64,000 bases of DNA, from NCBI GenBank assembly GCA_900149785.2, contig FSSI02000001.1, forward strand, positions 195,651 through 259,650, in the 5' to 3' direction. The position numbers and the translations under genes were made by a program. The notes under the pieces were generated by a model, which did no database searches, was not told the origin of the DNA, and saw only the letters and a program-made list of their open reading frames with translations. How positions within the stretch are numbered: the first letter of the stretch is position 1; each line of letters opens with the position of its first letter. Of this stretch, positions 33,118 through 41,544 are shown one piece after another. This DNA is from Sodalinema lacuna_A. Lineage in GTDB: Bacteria > Cyanobacteriota > Cyanobacteriia > Cyanobacteriales > Geitlerinemataceae.

Positions 33118-34092
33118 TTACTCAATGTTTTGATAACGACGGATAATCAATTCCGCAAACACATTGACCAATAGCGATAAAATCATCAGCACAACGCCGG
33201 CGTACATCAGAGCTGCCACTTGGTCACGACCCGCTTCCCCAAACTTGGAGGCAATCAAGCTGGTAATGGTCGAACCGGGTTGTAAAATCGAAACGTTAAT
33301 GCGGTTAGCATTGCCGATGAGCATTGCGGCAACCATGGTTTCTCCCAAGGCGCGTCCCATGGCTAACATCACAGAGCTAATAATACCCGAGAGCCCCGCC
33401 GGAATCATAACCCGGATGATGGTTTCCCAACGCGTTGCCCCTAATGCTAGAGAGCCTTGACGCAGTTCACTCGGTAGCACCTCGAATGTACTACGAGTTA
33501 ACGAGGCAATAATTGGGGTGATCATAATGGCCAGAACAACCCCAACCAATAAGACATTATTACCGCGAGGCGTTTCCCCACCAAAGATGGGAATCCAACC
33601 TAGAACATTATGAATCAAGCGGAAGACTGGGCGCAGGGCTGGAACAAGGACAAAAATCCCCCAAATTCCCAAGACAACACTGGGAATTGCCACAATGAGT
33701 TCAATTGCAAAGGCAATGGGAGTCCGAATATATTGGGGAACAAAATCTTCCGTTAAAAAAACAGCGGTACCAATCCCTAAAGGAACCGCCACAACTAGGG
33801 CAATCACCGTGGTAACTAGAGTCCCATAAATTTGGGGTAGGACACCATAGACATCATTGACCGGATCCCAGGTTGTGCTGACTAAAAAGCCCAAGCCGAA
33901 GGTTTGCATCGCCGGCGTGGCGGTAATCGCTGTTTGTACAATAATCCAGAGTAGGGTCGCTCCGGAACCAATAGCTAAACAGAGGGTTAGCCCCCAGAAC
34001 CCGAGATCGAGAATCCGGGCTGTGGAGGCGCGCTTATAGATATCGAGGGATGGGTTGGGATTGGCAAAATCGCGATCCGTTCCTGAAGTCAT
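33118..34092 (-). CDS. pstC: Phosphate ABC transporter permease PstC
   Basis: A 324-residue permease with about six membrane helices and the coupling-helix signature ELRQGSLALGATRWETI. VSTTWDPVNDVYGVLP and GETMVAAMLIGNANRI are typical PstC segments. It pairs with PstA. It lies between pstS (73 nt) and pstA (32 nt) in the same direction. Confidence 0.96.
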   Translation of the reverse strand: MTSGTDRDFANPNPSLDIYKRASTARILDLGFWGLTLCLAIGSGATLLWIIVQTAITATPAMQTFGLGFLVSTTWDPVNDVYGVLPQIYGTLVTTVIALVVAVPLGIGTAVFLTEDFVPQYIRTPIAFAIELIVAIPSVVLGIWGIFVLVPALRPVFRLIHNVLGWIPIFGGETPRGNNVLLVGVVLAIMITPIIASLTRSTFEVLPSELRQGSLALGATRWETIIRVMIPAGLSGIISSVMLAMGRALGETMVAAMLIGNANRINVSILQPGSTITSLIASKFGEAGRDQVAALMYAGVVLMILSLLVNVFAELIIRRYQNIE

Positions 34093-34165
34093 AATGATCG
34101 TTGGGACAATGGATAAGGAATGTGCTGTCCCCGGTTTGCAGTCCGGGGACAGTTAGGGGTTGATG

Positions 34166-35245
34166 TTAACCGGCATCCACGGCGTCGAGTTCTTGTTCGA
34201 TCCGATCAACGAGGCTATCGGGCATGGGAACGTAGAAGAGTTCTTCGGTAATGGCCCGGCCTTCGGGACCTAGGGTCCATTTGAAGACTTCTTTCATGGC
34301 TTCCCATTTGGCAGCATCGTCATATTCGCGGTAGACCAGCACCCAGACCAAACCCGAAATGGGATAGGCATCGGGGTGCGGAGGATCGGGAACCGTTAGG
34401 TTGAAGTCATCAGGAACTTCAACACCGTCAAAGGCCAGGGAGGCGTTGGCCGGTAGGGGATCGGGGAAGTTACCCGATTGGTTTTCAATGCGGGCAACGG
34501 GCAGTTCGTTCAACTGAGCGAAGGCGTAGGAGACATAGCCAACGGCCCCCTCGTTTTGAGAAATAGCAGCGGCAACTCCTTCGTTCCCTTGACCGCCAAT
34601 CCCGACGGGCCAGTCAACAGAAGTCCCGGCACCCGAGGTCCAGTCAGAGCAAACGGTGTCCAGGTGATTGGTGAAGACAAAGGTGGTCCCGGACCCGTCG
34701 GCCCGGTGGACCCAGGTAATGGAGCGATCCGGAAGGTCTACGCCGGGGTTATCTTCGGCGATCGCCGGATCATTCCAGTTGTCAATCGAACCCCCGATCA
34801 TGCCGCAATAGGTCTCACGGGAGAAGCGCAATTCGTCCTCTACGCTCGGGAGGTTATAGGCAAACACGACGTAGCCACCCACGAAGGGAAGCTGGAGCGG
34901 TTCGTAGGGATAGTCGGCCACGAACGAGTCGCGGCGATCGCCTTGGATGGGGGCTTCACTGGCCCCAAAGTCCACGGTTCCGTTGATGTATTGTTCAAGT
35001 CCGGCACCACTACCAACAGATTGATAGCTAACTTGGACGTTGGAGTCTACTTCTCGGTTATAGGTATCAAACCAACGTTGAAATAGGGGCGCGGGGAAAC
35101 TGGCTCCTGCGCCATTGATGGTGATTGTCTCACCACCACCACCAGCTTGATCGGGGTCGGGGGGTTCCCCAGTCCCACAAGCGGTGGTTAGTCCGGCGGT
35201 TAGCGCAGCCAGTGCGCCGAGGAAAACACGTCCCTTAAAAACCAT
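34166..35245 (-). CDS. pstS: Phosphate-binding lipoprotein PstS
   Basis: A 359-residue periplasmic binding protein. The signal peptide ends in the lipobox LTTAC (C23), so the mature protein is lipid-anchored; the responsible enzyme, Lgt, is encoded just upstream. Phosphate-contacting segments are visible: GAGASFPAPLFQRW, SVGSGAGLEQYI, DFGASEAPI and RADGSGTTFVF. It captures phosphate and delivers it to PstCA. A Pho box lies 81-99 nt upstream of the start. It is the first gene of the operon. Confidence 0.96.
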   Translation of the reverse strand: MVFKGRVFLGALAALTAGLTTACGTGEPPDPDQAGGGGETITINGAGASFPAPLFQRWFDTYNREVDSNVQVSYQSVGSGAGLEQYINGTVDFGASEAPIQGDRRDSFVADYPYEPLQLPFVGGYVVFAYNLPSVEDELRFSRETYCGMIGGSIDNWNDPAIAEDNPGVDLPDRSITWVHRADGSGTTFVFTNHLDTVCSDWTSGAGTSVDWPVGIGGQGNEGVAAAISQNEGAVGYVSYAFAQLNELPVARIENQSGNFPDPLPANASLAFDGVEVPDDFNLTVPDPPHPDAYPISGLVWVLVYREYDDAAKWEAMKEVFKWTLGPEGRAITEELFYVPMPDSLVDRIEQELDAVDAG

Positions 35246-35313
35246 AACGTAATCGACTCTCTCTGTGATTTAACCAATGGTGGCGCGATCGCACATTCGT
35301 CGCCAGGGTAGAT

Positions 35314-35344
35314 TCTATAGATACCAGGTGAAGATAAGGTTAAG
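35314..35344 (-). promoter_or_regulatory. Pho box and -10 of the pst operon
   Basis: On the minus strand CTTAACCT-TAT-CTTCACCT (35344 down to 35326) gives two 8-bp direct repeats with 3-nt spacing and one mismatch, matching the known cyanobacterial Pho box bound by the PhoB/SphR response regulator. TATAGA at 35314-35319 follows as a -10 element, with the Pho box in the place of a -35. It predicts induction by phosphate starvation. Confidence 0.8.
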
Positions 35345-35443
35345 GTCTGCCCTAAATTTGGGAATCCATCAGTACTCCCCCTCAGCACTGGCCATGACCT
35401 GACTCAGAATCGAGACGAGTTTGAGGATAGTTTACTACAACTG

Positions 35444-36295
35444 TCACGAGTTCTTGGCAGGAACGACATCGGGCAAGGATCGACCCAAGGAATATAGCCA
35501 AACTAAGCCCAAACTCCCCAGAACAATGCCGGCCAAACTCACCAGTTGCGCGACACGAATCGGACCAAACATGAGGCTATCCATTCGCAGTCCTTCGATG
35601 AAAAAACGCCCCAAGCTATAGGCAATTCCATACATCAGGAAAAGGGTTCCGGGTTTGAGCGCGAATCGTCCTCGTTGCCCTTGCACAAAAAGCCACATTA
35701 ATAGAGCAAAGACCAAGAGATTCCACAAGGATTCATAGAGAAACGTTGGGTGAAAATAAGATTCTTGTAAGTATTGCTCAGGACGCATCCCTGGCGGAAT
35801 ATACAACTTCCACGGTAAGTCCGTGGGTCGGCCAAAGGCTTCGGAATTAAAGAAATTGCCCCAGCGACCAATCGCTTGTCCGAGAATGATTGAAGGGGTA
35901 ATGACATCAAACAGCCGCCAAAAGGAAATTCGCTGTCGGCGAGCAAAAATAAGACCGGCGATAACTCCGCCGATAATCGCCCCATGAATGGCAATTCCGC
36001 CGCGCCAAATGGCGATGATTTGACCAGGGCGATCAGCGTAGGTTTGCCATTGAAAGAGAACATAATACAAACGGGCCATGGGAATGGCCCCGAGTAATCC
36101 CCAAATCGCAAAGTCTCCGACTAACTCAGGGTTTAAGCCTCGTTTTTTAGCTAAAAATTGAGCTAGGGTGACACCAATTAAGACGGCACTGGCAATGAGA
36201 AATCCATACCAGCGGATGCTTAGGGGACCAAGCTCAAATAAAATTGGGCCTGGGGAAGCGAACTGAAACGCCAACAGACCGCGTAAACACGTCAT
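35444..36295 (-). CDS. lgt: Prolipoprotein diacylglyceryl transferase
   Basis: A 283-residue membrane enzyme with about seven helices. The Lgt signature is seen as GRWGNFFNSEAFG, with IRWYGFLIA near the start and the catalytic His in GGIAIHGAIIGG. It transfers diacylglycerol to the lipobox cysteine of prolipoproteins such as PstS here. The ATG at 36295 gives a normal family start; the frame continues to 36373 without family-like residues. It is on the same strand as pstS but separated by about 200 nt containing the pst promoter, so it is probably expressed separately. Confidence 0.95.
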   Translation of the reverse strand: MTCLRGLLAFQFASPGPILFELGPLSIRWYGFLIASAVLIGVTLAQFLAKKRGLNPELVGDFAIWGLLGAIPMARLYYVLFQWQTYADRPGQIIAIWRGGIAIHGAIIGGVIAGLIFARRQRISFWRLFDVITPSIILGQAIGRWGNFFNSEAFGRPTDLPWKLYIPPGMRPEQYLQESYFHPTFLYESLWNLLVFALLMWLFVQGQRGRFALKPGTLFLMYGIAYSLGRFFIEGLRMDSLMFGPIRVAQLVSLAGIVLGSLGLVWLYSLGRSLPDVVPAKNS

Positions 36296-36423
36296 GAAAT
36301 TGCCTAGATCGAAAAAATTCAGGGTGGGTGAGTGAGCGACCAGGTTACAGGTCCCAACCCGCCCGTCCATCATAAATTAGATTGTGCCGTGGCGATCGCC
36401 CCAATTTTCCTTGAGAAATCGAT

Positions 36424-38586
36424 CTAGACGGAATCGGGTCTCTCGGACGTATCATTGGAGCAATCGGATGTAGCGCTGAGGTGTTTTTTAAGCAATTGTG
36501 CTAGGCGATCGCAACTGACGGGTTTGGTGAGATAGTCATCACAACCGGCATCGAGACAGCGTTGGCGATCGCCTGGCATGGCCAACGCTGTAATTGCAAT
36601 AATCGGTATACGCGCGAGATCGTGATGATTGCGAATTTCTCGCGCTAAGGTCAACCCATCGAGTTCGGGTAAATGAATATCCAATAAAATTCCATCGGGA
36701 CAATGGTTATCGAGCCAAGCTAAGGCGTCATAGCCATCCTTGACATAATGAACCTGATAGCCCCAAAACTCTAAAATATCCTTGAGTAAGACCGCATTGT
36801 GATGATGATCTTCAACTAACAGGAGCGACGAGGTCGCGGCAAGGTCTGACGGAGCCAGAGTTTTACGCCAAGGCGCTTCAGGAGTCGCAGGTGTCGGTTC
36901 CCCAGCCGCTCGGGGCAACACAATTGTAAATTCACTACCTTGGCCGGGCGTTGAGTGACAGGTGACTGTTCCACCATGAAGTTCAGCTAACTTACGAGTT
37001 AGAGCCAACCCTAACCCGGTTCCTTCATGATGACGAGATAGGGAACTATCTAACTGCTGAAATGGTTGAAATAATAGCGATTGCTGCGCTTCAGGGATGC
37101 CAATCCCCTGATCGCGAACGCTAAAGTAGATATAATTGTCATCATCCGTTACGGCTAAATCAACTTGCGTTCCCGACTCTGAGAATTTAATCGCATTGGA
37201 CAATAAATTCAAGAGCATTTGACGTAACCGCAACTCATCGGCCAAAACTCTTCCCTGGGGATGAGAGGAATGCAAATTCACATCAATATTTTTAAGACGA
37301 GCCTGCTCACTCATTAAGGCGATCGCCTCACTACAGACCTTCAAGAACGGAGTCGAGGTCAAGGACAGCTCGATTTTGCCAGCCTCAACTTTTGACAAAT
37401 CTAAAATATCACTAATTAATCTCAGTAAATGCTGGCCACTTTCATGAATTCGCCGCACATACACAATCTGTTTTTGATTGAGATGTCCAAATAACTCTTG
37501 TAGCAAAAGATTAGAAAATCCCAAAATTGAGGTTAATGGCGTTCTTAGTTCATGGGACATATTCGCCAAGAAAGCGGATTTCATGCGACTAGATCGCTCT
37601 AATTCTAGGTTTTTAATTGCCAGCTCAGATTGGCTTCGTTTTTGCTCTGTAATATCTCGATAAATCAGGGAGATTGTATCAATAATTTCCGCGCGATCGC
37701 CCGCTGTTAGATCCAGCCTCAGATCCGATGAATTCCGCTCCTCTCGTAAGATCACAGCCACAGAAATCAAGGCTGGGAACGACTCCCCCGTTGCCCGCTG
37801 GCAGGTTACTTCCCCACTCCAGCCAAGTTGCTCATTCGAGAGAGCTTGTTCGACCAGCCACGTCATCGAAATTGGAGCATAATCAGGGTAAAACAAACAA
37901 TTACTAGCACCAATCAAAACATCTCGCTCATAGCCAAACATACGAACCGTTGCCGTATTCGCATAGACAATTGTCCCCTCAGCGCTCACAATAATCGTAC
38001 TATCATAGGCTGAATCAACCGCCTTCATAAACATCTGTAATTGGCGATTAAACTGTTTGCGCTCCGTAATATCCCGCGCAATCCCTAAACCACCCACCAA
38101 ACGCCCTTGTCGATACAGCAAACGTCCGTTAACTTCTAAATCTCGTGTGGTTCCATCAGCCGTTGGGACCTGAAACTGAAAATCTTTTAACTCACCGGTT
38201 TTCAGCAAAGTCTTAAACGCATTCGCGGTAGCCTGACGATCCTCTGGAGTAATAAAATCTAAATAACATTGACCCTTCCAAGCTTGACCTGTACAGCCAA
38301 GTAACCGTTCGCCATAGGAATTGATAAACGTCAGCTTACCCTGCAAATCAACCGCGTAAACCATATCATTAGCCGCTTCAACATAGGCTTGGAAGAGTTG
38401 GCTATCTAAGTCAATATCGAGATCACCGTCCTCCTTCGAGACATGAGAGACATGAGGAACGCTTGAGCGAGCTAAACCCTCAGCAACGACCCCCTGTTCA
38501 GCCTCAGAACTTGGTCGTTGTTGCAACGCTTGTTCTAGTTCAGCCACGCGACAACGTAGCTCATGATTTTCACGTTCGAGGGACAT
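36424..38586 (-). CDS. Hybrid sensor histidine kinase with PAS domains and receiver
   Basis: A 720-residue cytoplasmic hybrid kinase. A short coiled coil (1-25), then two PAS domains (about 60-175 and 185-315), each ending in an ITERKQ/ITEQKRS-type linker, a dimerisation/phospho-acceptor domain with NMSHELRTPL (H345), an ATPase domain with N box NLLSNAIKFS, and G boxes DQGIGIP and GTGLGLAL, then a receiver with LLDIHLPEL (D636) and the switch Lys in YLTKPVS. No membrane segment is seen. Input is probably small-molecule or redox through PAS. No response regulator is adjacent, so the downstream partner is unknown. The gene lies convergent-free between lgt and the transglutaminase gene. Confidence 0.93.
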   Translation of the reverse strand: MSLERENHELRCRVAELEQALQQRPSSEAEQGVVAEGLARSSVPHVSHVSKEDGDLDIDLDSQLFQAYVEAANDMVYAVDLQGKLTFINSYGERLLGCTGQAWKGQCYLDFITPEDRQATANAFKTLLKTGELKDFQFQVPTADGTTRDLEVNGRLLYRQGRLVGGLGIARDITERKQFNRQLQMFMKAVDSAYDSTIIVSAEGTIVYANTATVRMFGYERDVLIGASNCLFYPDYAPISMTWLVEQALSNEQLGWSGEVTCQRATGESFPALISVAVILREERNSSDLRLDLTAGDRAEIIDTISLIYRDITEQKRSQSELAIKNLELERSSRMKSAFLANMSHELRTPLTSILGFSNLLLQELFGHLNQKQIVYVRRIHESGQHLLRLISDILDLSKVEAGKIELSLTSTPFLKVCSEAIALMSEQARLKNIDVNLHSSHPQGRVLADELRLRQMLLNLLSNAIKFSESGTQVDLAVTDDDNYIYFSVRDQGIGIPEAQQSLLFQPFQQLDSSLSRHHEGTGLGLALTRKLAELHGGTVTCHSTPGQGSEFTIVLPRAAGEPTPATPEAPWRKTLAPSDLAATSSLLLVEDHHHNAVLLKDILEFWGYQVHYVKDGYDALAWLDNHCPDGILLDIHLPELDGLTLAREIRNHHDLARIPIIAITALAMPGDRQRCLDAGCDDYLTKPVSCDRLAQLLKKHLSATSDCSNDTSERPDSV

Positions 38587-38970
38587 AAGTTTCGCACCAA
38601 ATCAGTTAGGGGATGGTAGCTCACAAGGGACTGAACAACAGATGAGGTCACTTCAGGATACTCCGACCTCAGTGAGCCATCAAGCCAGACCCGAGATATC
38701 GAGTAAAGATCGTCAAGACTCGGGGGTGAGATTAGAGAACCTTAGCTGCTGCCATCAAACCTACATCGAACCTACCCCAAATGTACAGCATTGCTTAAGG
38801 CATATGACACGGTAGAGGCTGACCAAGTTGGAGTTAAATACACCTTCGCAAACTGTCTTGAGTTTTCTGATATAACCCATGTCGTTTGCCCACCAATAGA
38901 GGTCTGCACTGCGTCACGTTCTGGTCAGCTAGCGGGTTAACGGGCGGGTTAACGGGTGTTGATTTCCCCG
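38587..38970. other. Intergenic region upstream of the hybrid kinase
   Basis: 384 nt without a gene. At its left end AGCGGGTTAACGGGCGGGTTAA repeats a GCGGGTTAACGG-type unit twice, and GTTAACGGG/CCCGTTAAC (38948-38975, 9-bp stem, 10-nt loop) overlaps the stop codon of the transglutaminase gene, a likely terminator for it on the minus strand. No clear promoter can be placed for the kinase. Confidence 0.5.
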
Positions 38971-39855
38971 TTAACAGTGGCTGATGCTGATCTGAGTCTC
39001 CAGGGTAGTGTTGAGAGGTTGGCCCGTTTCCCAGACCGGTTGCGTGGGGGTCACAGTTCCCTGGATGGGAGCCGCATCACGGGGATAGGGACTCGCGGCC
39101 AGACTGATATGTCCATCAGCCACAGCTAACCCGTGGGTTGGATCGTAGCCTCGCCACCCCGCACCAGGAAGATAGACTTCAACCCAAGCATGAAGGTCAT
39201 AATTGGTTTGATCCGGGTCCCCTTCCTGATAGCCACTCACAAAGCGGGCCGCCAGTCCAACCGCTCGACAGACGGCGGCGAATAAGACGGTGACATCCCG
39301 ACAAGACCCTCGTTTGTTGCGCCAGGTTATCCCTGGAGTCTGTGGGTCTCCTTCGAGACGTGTGACATAATCACATTGGCTATAAATCCGTTGATTGAGA
39401 TCATGGAGGAACCGTAACGTTTGATTGTCCGACAGATGCAACAGTTCCTCCGCCAGTTCACTGGCGATGGGGTCGCCCCCTTGAGGCAGAATAATCGGAG
39501 GATCTAGGTAAGCTAGAAGCTGCGATCGCAGGGAACTGGGATAGTCAATGGGGAGGCGATGAGCGCCGTCTTCGAGGAGATACTCAAAGGGATTCGTTTG
39601 CCAAGTGGTTACCCGTGCGTGAGAGATGACTTGGAGTTGTTGGCTGGGTTTATCGAACCACAGTTTAATGAGGGCATTACCATCGAGATCCACCACCTGC
39701 GATCGCCCCAACGGTTCTGGCGTTACGTCAAGTTGATAGTCAACCAGAGTCTGCAACCCATTACTATGAGGGCGCAGGCGCACCCAATGGGGTCGAAGAA
39801 AAACACGTTGATTATACCGATAGGTGCTAACGTGCTGAATCTTAAATTGGGTCAT
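38971..39855 (-). CDS. Transglutaminase-like family protein
   Basis: A 294-residue protein. The N-terminal beta domain (FKIQHVSTYRYNQRVFLRPH) is the bacterial transglutaminase N-terminal module; the catalytic core has the papain-like triad in RGSCRDVTVLF (C185), DLHAWVEV (H222) and GYDPTHG (D238). Cytoplasmic, no signal peptide. Such proteins probably act as peptidases or amidases rather than cross-linkers, and in some bacteria sit with alpha-E and circularly permuted ATP-grasp genes, which are not seen here. Function is assigned at the family level only. Confidence 0.88.
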   Translation of the reverse strand: MTQFKIQHVSTYRYNQRVFLRPHWVRLRPHSNGLQTLVDYQLDVTPEPLGRSQVVDLDGNALIKLWFDKPSQQLQVISHARVTTWQTNPFEYLLEDGAHRLPIDYPSSLRSQLLAYLDPPIILPQGGDPIASELAEELLHLSDNQTLRFLHDLNQRIYSQCDYVTRLEGDPQTPGITWRNKRGSCRDVTVLFAAVCRAVGLAARFVSGYQEGDPDQTNYDLHAWVEVYLPGAGWRGYDPTHGLAVADGHISLAASPYPRDAAPIQGTVTPTQPVWETGQPLNTTLETQISISHC

Positions 39856-39924
39856 ATCTTAACCATAATACGTTTGACTTAGCAGCTTGAATTCTGCAAA
39901 AACTAGAGTTGTATTGCCTTTAAA

Positions 39925-40317
39925 TTAGTCGTCGGAAATCATGGCAATACATTCGATTTCAACCCGAACATCCTTGGGCAATCGTGCCACCTCTACCGCC
40001 GCCCGAGCTGGGGCGATCGCATCTGTGAAATACTGACTATAGACCCCATTCATGTCCGCAAACTCATTCATATCTGCCAGAAAAACAGTGGTTTTTACCA
40101 CATCCGAAAAACTGGCTCCAGCTTCTGTTAGAATTGCTTGAAGATTCTCTAAAACTTGTTGAGTTTGTCCTTTAATATCACCCGTTGCCACCAGTTCCCC
40201 CTGAGCATTCAGGGGGATTTGTCCAGCCACAAACAGGAGTTTTCCCGTCGCGAGGACAGCTTGGTTATAGGGGCCAACCGGGGCGGGGGCGTTATCAGTC
40301 CGGATAATTTGACGCAT
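39925..40317 (-). CDS. ridA: RidA family imine/enamine deaminase
   Basis: A 130-residue protein with all RidA landmarks: APAPVGPYNQAV, GQIPLNAQGELV, TTVFLADMNEFA and the active-site Arg in IAPARAAVEV (R105) with IECIA (E121). RidA trimers hydrolyse reactive 2-aminoacrylate and related imines produced by PLP enzymes. A PLP enzyme of class V occurs 3.4 kb away. Monocistronic on the minus strand and divergent from galT at 66 nt. Confidence 0.94.
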   Translation of the reverse strand: MRQIIRTDNAPAPVGPYNQAVLATGKLLFVAGQIPLNAQGELVATGDIKGQTQQVLENLQAILTEAGASFSDVVKTTVFLADMNEFADMNGVYSQYFTDAIAPARAAVEVARLPKDVRVEIECIAMISDD

Positions 40318-40383
40318 TCAGGGTACAGGGCGTGAACATATGCCACCCTATCTTATAACTTAGCCAAATCTTCAACCAAACTG

Positions 40384-41496
40384 ATGAATGAGTTGCGCCA
40401 CAATATCATTACCCGAGATTGGGTGATTATCGCCACCGATCGCGCCCATCGCCCCGATGAATTTAACCAACAGCGCCCCGCCCCAGCCGATTGGCCCCCC
40501 TATCGTGAGGATTGTCCCTTCTGCGCCGGCAACGAAGCCCGGACTGGGGTAGAAACCGCCATTCTCTCGGATCATCGCGGTTGGCGGGTGCGGGCCGTCT
40601 TAAACAAATATCCAGCCCTATCCCCCGAAGGGGAGGTCATCCGACAGCGAGGCAAACTCTATCGTTCCCTAACAGCGGTGGGGGTTCATGAAGTGATTAT
40701 CGAACATCCCTGCCATAACGTTACCCTAGCGTTGCTACCCCTCGACGATATCAGCAACGTACTGCGGATGTATCGAGAACGCTATCGCCATCTACGCAAA
40801 GATCCTCGCATCTCCACCATTGTCATCTTCAAAAATCATGGTCGAGGGGCGGGAACCTCCCTAGAACATCCCCATTCCCAGATTGCCGCCACGCCCATTG
40901 TGCCAAATCAACTGCGACTGCGGACTCAGGAGGCGATTCGTTATTTCGATGATTGGGGCGAATGTATCTTCTGTCGCACTCTTGCCGAAGAACTCGACGC
41001 GGGCGATCGCATTGTCTGTCAAAGTCAGCATTTCGTGGCCTTTATCCCCTACGCCGCCCTCTCTCCCTTCCATCTCTGGATTTTTCCTCGTCGCCATGCT
41101 TCCTCGTTTGAGGACATCTTAGATCACGAAATTGAGGACTTAGCAGAAATCCTCCGGCAAGTGTTGGCGAAACTCTATGTCGGGTTAAATAATCCCGACT
41201 ACAATTACACCATTCGCTCCATCCCCAGCGATGAACATCGTACTAACTATTTCCATTGGTATCTGGCGGTGATTCCTCGGGTGTCTCTGACGGCGGGGTT
41301 TGAGTTGGGAAGTGGGATGTATATCAATACCACCCTCCCAGAAGCCAGTGCTGAGTTTCTGCGATCGATTTCTGTCGGCGAGATGACCCCCGATTCTAGT
41401 GCCAATTCTAGCGCCAATTCTGAGGGCGATTCTCAGAGCGATTTTGAGGGCAATTCTCGGGATAATTCTCGGGATAATTCTCGGGGCGATCGCTGA
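40384..41496 (+). CDS. galT: Galactose-1-phosphate uridylyltransferase family protein
   Basis: A 370-residue HIT-superfamily transferase. Zinc-site Cys pair CPFC (44, 47), the nucleotidyl-accepting His in EHPHSQIAA (H164) and the second half with HLWIFPRRH. The start MNELRHNIITRDWVII is typical of the family. It interconverts UDP-glucose and galactose-1-phosphate (Leloir pathway), or acts on a related sugar phosphate. The last 35 residues (SSANSSANSEGDSQ to SRDNSRGDR) are a low-complexity Ser/Asn/Asp tail encoded by imperfect 12-bp repeats, not part of the enzyme fold. Divergent from ridA. Specificity for galactose is by family only. Confidence 0.85.
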   Translation: MNELRHNIITRDWVIIATDRAHRPDEFNQQRPAPADWPPYREDCPFCAGNEARTGVETAILSDHRGWRVRAVLNKYPALSPEGEVIRQRGKLYRSLTAVGVHEVIIEHPCHNVTLALLPLDDISNVLRMYRERYRHLRKDPRISTIVIFKNHGRGAGTSLEHPHSQIAATPIVPNQLRLRTQEAIRYFDDWGECIFCRTLAEELDAGDRIVCQSQHFVAFIPYAALSPFHLWIFPRRHASSFEDILDHEIEDLAEILRQVLAKLYVGLNNPDYNYTIRSIPSDEHRTNYFHWYLAVIPRVSLTAGFELGSGMYINTTLPEASAEFLRSISVGEMTPDSSANSSANSEGDSQSDFEGNSRDNSRDNSRGDR

Positions 41497-41544
41497 TACC
41501 CTTTGAAAGACAACTATCTTATAACGCCATCTACCGATTGTTCT

